This document shows positions 60,142 through 64,000 of a DNA stretch of 64,000 bases, in pieces (positions within the stretch are counted from its first letter, which is position 1; each line of letters starts with the position of its first letter). Source of the DNA: Polaribacter vadi. GTDB lineage: Bacteria; Bacteroidota; Bacteroidia; Flavobacteriales; Flavobacteriaceae. The stretch lies in NCBI RefSeq assembly GCF_018861005.1, contig NZ_JAHKQL010000017.1, positions 1 through 64,000 of the forward strand. The letters are read 5' to 3'. The notes under the pieces were generated by a model. It was not told the origin of the DNA, searched no databases, and saw nothing but the letters and a program-made list of their open reading frames with translations. The position numbers and the translations under genes are program-made.

Positions 60142-60510
60142 ATGTTTATTAAAAGATTAGGGTATTTTTTATTAGGAGTTTCAATTAGCTCAATTGGAGT
60201 GTATTTTTTTTGGGAAAAGAAAAATGCATCTTTCGATTATGGTATGGATGCTAGAACATTAAAAACCATCAGAATTAAAGAACGTTTTTTTTCTGAAGAT
60301 GCTAAAAAAGTTATGCAAAACTCTAATCTTGATACGCTTAAGATTTCAACTATTTTAAATAATGGTAATGTAGATTTTGGTAATAGTAAACCAAGGCAAA
60401 AACCTTGTGCAGAATACGTTATAACTGGTAAAAAGGATTTAGAAAATGTAAACCTATATATAACCAGATGCGATTCTACTGCAACAATTGATAAGATTAT
60501 TATAGATTAA
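60142..60510 (+). CDS. DUF4258 protein
   Basis: A 122-residue protein with one N-terminal membrane helix (about 7-25; GYFLLGVSISSIGVYFFW) and a soluble domain starting with DARTLKTIRIKERFFSEDAKK. The domain is related to DUF4258 proteins, which are often found next to alanine dehydrogenase in Flavobacteria; the assignment rests on this synteny plus the sequence. Function is unknown, location probably the inner membrane. Confidence 0.75.
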   Translation: MFIKRLGYFLLGVSISSIGVYFFWEKKNASFDYGMDARTLKTIRIKERFFSEDAKKVMQNSNLDTLKISTILNNGNVDFGNSKPRQKPCAEYVITGKKDLENVNLYITRCDSTATIDKIIID

Positions 60511-60549
60511 GTTTTCTATAAATGTTGTTTTTTTTGATATAATTACTAT

Positions 60550-61140
60550 TTAACAATTCTTATACTTATCATATAAACCAAAGTTATTTAATATTAAAGG
60601 AATAATTTTATCTAATCTAGTTTGTTTTGTTTTTGCTCTTTTTGCTGATGAAATGTATTCACAAAACTCTCGTTGTTTACTATTTGTAAAATTTTCAAAT
60701 TTTGATTTTAGAACTTTATTTTCAGATAATTTTTCAGCTAATTCATCTGGTATAATAACATCTTTTTTAGATCTATCAGTTTTAATTTCCTTCCCTTCAT
60801 TTACATTTTCTATGGCTTCTAAAATGTAAGCCTTTATTAAATTCGCATTAATTTCTTCTAAGTTATTAAAACGCCATTGCAACATAGCTTTCGTTTTGCC
60901 TTCTTGTGCATTAATAAATACTTTATGTTTATCTTTTAATAAAGCTCCTTGAAAAAACCATAAACCACAATAGTCTTTAAAAGCTGCTAAACCAACAATG
61001 TTTTTCCCTTTGTAAACATAAGTTGGTGCTCCCCATTTTATAGTCTCATCTAAAGGTAAATTAGTAATTATAAATCTTAACAACTCTAATTCTGTTTTCC
61101 AATTTTCTTTTTTAGAGATATATTCATCTATTTTATTCAT
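60550..61140 (-). CDS. YdeI/OmpD-associated family protein (DUF1801-like)
   Basis: A 196-residue soluble protein. The first half (MNKIDEYISKKENWKTELELLR to about 110) matches the DUF1801 fold with IKWGAPTYVYKGKNIVGLAAF and LWFFQGALLKDKHK. The second half has the YdeI-type motif IIPDELAEKLSENK and a C-terminal helix (SSAKRAKTKQTRLDKIIPL). These proteins are widespread and function is unproven. It starts 4 bases inside the trmH-like stop region (ATGA-type overlap), so the two are coupled. Confidence 0.86.
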   Translation of the reverse strand: MNKIDEYISKKENWKTELELLRFIITNLPLDETIKWGAPTYVYKGKNIVGLAAFKDYCGLWFFQGALLKDKHKVFINAQEGKTKAMLQWRFNNLEEINANLIKAYILEAIENVNEGKEIKTDRSKKDVIIPDELAEKLSENKVLKSKFENFTNSKQREFCEYISSAKRAKTKQTRLDKIIPLILNNFGLYDKYKNC

Positions 61141-61817
61141 AATTTATCTTTTAAATTTTCTAGATAATGAGCTTCAATTTTATCAATATTTTTAATGGTT
61201 TTCTTTACCCAATCATAATATAAAATTTCTTTTTCTTCTTTAGTTAATTGCCAATCTAATTCAGAATTTCTAAGTTTTGTAGTAACATCTTGTAAAATAA
61301 TTGCTGCTGCTACAGAAATATTTAAACTTTCTGTAAAACCAACCATTGGTATTTTTAAAAATCCGTCTGCATTTTCTTTTACATAATCAGAAACCCCTTC
61401 TGCTTCTGCTCCTAATATAAATGCAGATTTTTTGTTAAAATCAAAATTGTGTAATAAATTAGAATCGCTATGAGGAGTTGTAGCAATAATTTGATATCCT
61501 TTTTCTTTTAAATTATCTAAACAGTTTTTAGTATTATTTCCATCTGTTTTATAACGATGACTAGTAATCCATTTTTGAGAACCTTTGGCTACATATCTAG
61601 AAACTCTATTTATGTATCTATTTTCTATAACATGCAAATCTTGAATACCAAAAATATCGCAAGTTCGTACAACAGCACTTGCATTATGAGGTTGATATAT
61701 ATCTTCTAAAACTACTGTGAAATGACGAGTTCTGTTTTCTAAAACGGTTTTAAAGGTATCCTTTCTTTTATCAGTTAAAAAGCTTTCGAAATATTCTAAT
61801 TGTTTTTTATCAATCAT
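61137..61817 (-). CDS. TrmH family tRNA/rRNA methyltransferase
   Basis: A 226-residue SPOUT methyltransferase of the SpoU/TrmH family. The knot motifs are VLEDIYQPHNASAVVRTCD (motif 1; catalytic Arg in VVRT), AFILGAEAEGVSDYV (motif 2) and IPMVGFTESLNISVAAAIIL (motif 3), in the usual order, giving 2'-O-ribose methylation from SAM. The target base is unproven but TrmH-type Gm18 in tRNA is most likely. It overlaps the YdeI-like gene by 4 bases and is divergent from the sirtuin gene. Confidence 0.92.
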   Translation of the reverse strand: MIDKKQLEYFESFLTDKRKDTFKTVLENRTRHFTVVLEDIYQPHNASAVVRTCDIFGIQDLHVIENRYINRVSRYVAKGSQKWITSHRYKTDGNNTKNCLDNLKEKGYQIIATTPHSDSNLLHNFDFNKKSAFILGAEAEGVSDYVKENADGFLKIPMVGFTESLNISVAAAIILQDVTTKLRNSELDWQLTKEEKEILYYDWVKKTIKNIDKIEAHYLENLKDKL

Positions 61818-61882
61818 AAATACAAAATTATGATTTTATTCTTATTTTTATACTCTTAGTCTTTTTTTAAAAAAATTAGTGA

Positions 61883-62566
61883 ATGAAAAAAATTGTTATT
61901 TTAACTGGTGCAGGAATTTCTGCAGAAAGTGGTATAGAAACGTTTAGAGATGCAGATGGTTTATGGGAAGGTCATGATGTTATGGAAGTTGCTTCACCAA
62001 AAGGTTTTGCAGCAAACCCTGAATTAGTTTTAGATTTTTATAATAAACGTAGAAAACAATTATTAACTGTAAAACCGAATAAAGCTCATTTAAATTTAGT
62101 AGAATTAGAAAACAATTTTGATGTTGAAATAATAACACAAAATGTAGATAATTTACACGAAAAAGCAGGTAGTAAAAAAGTTACTCATTTACATGGCGAG
62201 CTCTTAAAAGTACGCAGTTCTATTGATGAAACTTTTGTTTTAAATTGGCACAAAGATTTATTTCTGGGCGATTTGTGTATAAATAACAGCCAATTAAGAC
62301 CACATATTGTATGGTTTGGAGAAATGGTACCAATGTTAGATAAAGCCATAGAAATTACACAGAAGGCAGATATTTTGGTTATTATAGGTACTTCTATGCA
62401 AGTATACCCTGCTGCGAGTTTAATAAATTACGCACAGCAAAATATACCTATATATTTTATAGATCCTAAACCATCTGTTTCTGAGAGTAATTTTAATAAC
62501 TTAACAATTATTAAAAACGTGGCTAGTAAAGGTACAGACGAGTTAATTGAAATATTAAACAGTTAA
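61883..62566 (+). CDS. NAD-dependent protein deacylase (Sir2 family, zinc-cysteine-less)
   Basis: A 227-residue sirtuin. The NAD loop GAGISAESGIETFRDADGLW (10-29), TQNVDNLHEKAGS (85-97) and catalytic H104 in HLHGELL are present. The Tyr-x-x-Arg pair typical of class III desuccinylase/deacylases is kept in DFYNKRR (Y53, R56). The usual four zinc cysteines are absent: after the HGELL motif there is only one Cys (132), and the stretch is short. Such zinc-less versions appear to be usual in Bacteroidota. The protein likely removes acyl groups from lysines in the cytosol; its zinc-free stability is an open question. Confidence 0.9.
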   Translation: MKKIVILTGAGISAESGIETFRDADGLWEGHDVMEVASPKGFAANPELVLDFYNKRRKQLLTVKPNKAHLNLVELENNFDVEIITQNVDNLHEKAGSKKVTHLHGELLKVRSSIDETFVLNWHKDLFLGDLCINNSQLRPHIVWFGEMVPMLDKAIEITQKADILVIIGTSMQVYPAASLINYAQQNIPIYFIDPKPSVSESNFNNLTIIKNVASKGTDELIEILNS

Positions 62567-62573
62567 GCTTTTA

Positions 62574-62846
62574 TTAACTTGCTTGATAAAAATGATCGTA
62601 AATTTCTTTACAACCACCACCAACTATAGAAAAGTTTTTATCTTTAGAACTAGCTAATGTCATTAAATGCTGAATTGCATTTAAACCATTTTTATCTATT
62701 TCTATAGCTTCTTCTATATTTAGAGTAATTTTATTTTTTTTATCAATTTTATTGATAAAATAAGTTAAAAATTTAGGAACATTTAATGAGTTTACGTTTC
62801 CTTTTAGATGATAAACACTTTTCTTTTTAGAGATTTGTAGGGGCAT
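62574..62846 (-). CDS. STAS-domain-like protein
   Basis: A 90-residue protein with the STAS/anti-sigma-antagonist topology: an N-terminal strand (KSVYHLKGNVNSLNVPKF), a helix, strand LNIEEAIEID, and a helix after KNGLNAIQHL. The DxSG/S phosphoacceptor segment of SpoIIAA-type proteins is replaced by EIDKNGL, so classic kinase control is unlikely. It lies 52 bases downstream of a small exported-protein gene and near LytTR and Hpt-like genes, a signalling cluster. Family is moderately sure. Confidence 0.72.
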   Translation of the reverse strand: MPLQISKKKSVYHLKGNVNSLNVPKFLTYFINKIDKKNKITLNIEEAIEIDKNGLNAIQHLMTLASSKDKNFSIVGGGCKEIYDHFYQAS

Positions 62847-62897
62847 AATATATTTATTTAAGGGTTAATTAATCTATTTCTTATAATATAGGATGTT

Positions 62898-63083
62898 TTA
62901 AGAAAAATTGACTAGTTTAAAAAATGCAAAACTAAATTTTAAGTTTTTTGAATTTTTTATTTTAAATTCTCTCTTTGTTTCTGTTTTAATCTTTTCCAGT
63001 TTCTTATTACTAAGCTTACCATAACAATTAACATTTAAAGCAGTTACAAATAATGAAACTAAAATAATGAACACTCCTCTCAT
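62898..63083 (-). CDS. Small exported protein of unknown function
   Basis: A 61-residue protein with a hydrophobic N-terminal segment (MRGVFIILVSLFVTALNVNC, 1-20) followed by a short basic hydrophilic tail (NKKLEKIKTETKREFKIKN). The segment is a signal peptide or membrane anchor; the Cys at 20 lacks a good lipobox. The start codon overlaps a palindrome (63082-63103). It is short and its reality is less certain than its neighbours. Confidence 0.5.
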   Translation of the reverse strand: MRGVFIILVSLFVTALNVNCYGKLSNKKLEKIKTETKREFKIKNSKNLKFSFAFFKLVNFS

Positions 63084-63103
63084 GATATATTTATTTATAT
63101 CAT
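63082..63103. repeat. Inverted repeat over the start of the small exported-protein gene
   Basis: ATGATATA (63082-63089) and TATATCAT (63096-63103) are perfect inverted arms with a 6-base loop, and include the start codon of the small gene on the minus strand. It could act as an operator or a start-site hairpin; there is no further evidence. Confidence 0.4.
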
Positions 63104-63191
63104 AAAATTAAAAATTAATTAATTTTAAAAGTAAAATCTTCGTTTTTATCAGATTTACTTACGATGAATGAATATTTTAATACGATTAAAG

Positions 63192-63896
63192 TTATAGTAA
63201 ATCTAAGCGTTTCATTAACTCTGGCCTATTAGATCTACTTACAGGTATAACTTCTTTTTTAATTAATACGCTATTATCTTCTATATCTATTATCTTTTTT
63301 ACATTTATTATGTAAGATCGATGAACTTTTAAAAATAAAGAATCTGGTAGTTTTTCTTCAATCTTTTTTAGCGTTGAATGTACTATATAATTTTTATCTT
63401 CAGTTTTTATATCAATGTAATCACCTTTTGCTTTTATTAAATATATGGTAGACAAATCTATCTTAATTAATCTACGATCAATATTTACATAAAAATCATT
63501 TTTTACGGCAGCTTCTTTTTTAGTTTCAACTTTAGATTCTGATAATTGTAATTTTTCTGCTTTTCTAATTGCTTTTTCAAAACGAGGCAGTTCTATAGGT
63601 TTTAAAAGGTAATCTGCAATAAAATCATATTCAAAAGCTTGAATTGCAAATTTAGGATCTGAAGTAGTAAAAATTATTTTTGGTGGGTCTTTTAGTGTTT
63701 TTATAAAATCTAAACCACTAAAATTAGGCATGTGTATATCTAAAAAAATTAGATCTACACTGTTTTCGTTTAAATATTTCATAGCATCTATAGCCCCAGA
63801 AAATTCTTTAACGAGATTTATTCTTTTTATTTCATTGCAAAGAGTTCTTATAATAACTCTTGCCATTTGTTCATCATCAATAACAATACAATCCAT
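63192..63896 (-). CDS. LytTR family response regulator
   Basis: A 234-residue two-domain regulator. The receiver (about 1-120) has the acidic pair IDDE near residues 6-9 and the phospho-acceptor in DLIFLDIHMPNFSG (about residue 54), with FTTSDP and LLKP motifs. The LytTR DNA-binding domain (about 130-234) carries YVNIDRRLIKIDLSTI, then KVHRSYIINVKKI and NSVLIKKEVIPVSRS. LytTR regulators bind direct repeats and often control surface or quorum traits. A partial gene upstream may encode its partner kinase or Hpt protein. Confidence 0.93.
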   Translation of the reverse strand: MDCIVIDDEQMARVIIRTLCNEIKRINLVKEFSGAIDAMKYLNENSVDLIFLDIHMPNFSGLDFIKTLKDPPKIIFTTSDPKFAIQAFEYDFIADYLLKPIELPRFEKAIRKAEKLQLSESKVETKKEAAVKNDFYVNIDRRLIKIDLSTIYLIKAKGDYIDIKTEDKNYIVHSTLKKIEEKLPDSLFLKVHRSYIINVKKIIDIEDNSVLIKKEVIPVSRSNRPELMKRLDLL

Positions 63897-63910
63897 GAAG
63901 GGGGAAGCGT

Positions 63911-64000
63911 CTAAATTGTTTTCAAAAATAAAGAGATATCTAATAATGTTTGTTCAAAATATTCTTTCTGCATATTATCTAAATTATGTTCTCGAAGATT
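63911..64000 (-). CDS. C-terminal end of a signalling protein (partial; possibly Hpt or kinase)
   Basis: An open frame from the right edge down to a stop at 63911-63913 gives 29 residues (LREHNLDNMQKEYFEQTLLD then ISLFLKTI). It is helical and amphipathic, compatible with the last helices of a histidine phosphotransfer or histidine kinase partner of the LytTR regulator 14 bases downstream. Only the tail is visible, so the family is a guess. Confidence 0.45.
   Translation of the reverse strand, partial: NLREHNLDNMQKEYFEQTLLDISLFLKTI

Overview
The window is chromosomal DNA of a marine-type member of the Flavobacteriaceae (Bacteroidota), most like Polaribacter or Tenacibaculum. The grounds are the very AT-rich sequence, -7 promoter boxes of the TAnnTTTG type, several type IX secretion (T9SS) client proteins with C-terminal sorting domains, the T9SS regulator PorX, an LpxC/FabZ fusion, and many Bacteroidota-only families (PspC/PadR module, head-GIN lipoprotein, DUF4258, LytTR regulator). 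The genus is inferred. I saw no tRNA, rRNA, CRISPR array, insertion sequence or prophage.

Layout. 1-1.8 kb (minus): small redox genes (glutaredoxin-like protein, FMN reductase, OsmC, DoxX) beside a 10-copy heptanucleotide repeat. 2.1-13.4 kb (minus): a long same-strand cluster, mostly uncharacterised. It holds a large coiled-coil protein, two membrane proteins of unknown function at its downstream end, a classical AAA+ ATPase, two conserved proteins of unknown function, YwqG-like, NUDIX and RDD genes, plus a four-helix-bundle gene flanked by inverted short repeats. 13.6-25.2 kb (plus, one minus gene): a 1488-residue T9SS type B protein, an acyl-CoA carboxylase beta subunit, pta-ackA, a secreted YD-repeat-like protein and YebC. 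25.4-28.9 kb: a membrane-spanning LuxR-type regulator, an AIM24-like protein, a frameshifted lipoprotein gene, a 48-residue peptide gene and a DUF4442 gene. 29-36.6 kb (plus): DUF4870, PadR, PspC, head-GIN and NTF2-like genes, then a fused ethanolamine ammonia-lyase EutB-EutC carrying a Tat/lipoprotein-like leader, then a T9SS type A protein. 36.8-51.3 kb (minus): SPFH protein, VWA membrane protein, FabG, M16 peptidase, SucD, a second LpxD, EF-P, LpxA, LpxC/FabZ, LpxD and an HD hydrolase. 51.5-64 kb: PorX and a DUF1287 protein, a 1461-residue BspA-like T9SS protein followed by a 55-residue secreted micro-protein, TsaE, an alanine dehydrogenase homologue, DUF4258, YdeI-like, TrmH-like, a sirtuin, and a STAS/LytTR/partial signalling locus running off the right edge.

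How it fits together. Much is housekeeping: acetate metabolism, lipid A and fatty acid synthesis, the succinyl-CoA synthetase alpha subunit, EF-P, and TsaE for tRNA t6A. The cell-surface theme is strong, with four T9SS clients and PorX. Three genes share an inverted repeat ACCTA-N4/5-TAGGT centred about 30 bases upstream of a -7-like box. Two encode T9SS-secreted proteins and the third encodes the LuxR-type transmembrane regulator, which suggests a small autoregulated surface regulon.

The most unusual single gene is the EutBC fusion. Every EutB active-site residue I could align is kept, yet the protein starts with a leader suited to export and lipid anchoring, and no microcompartment, EutA or EutH gene lies nearby. 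The least explained multi-gene unit is the AAA+/coiled-coil/membrane-protein cluster at 2.1-13.4 kb.
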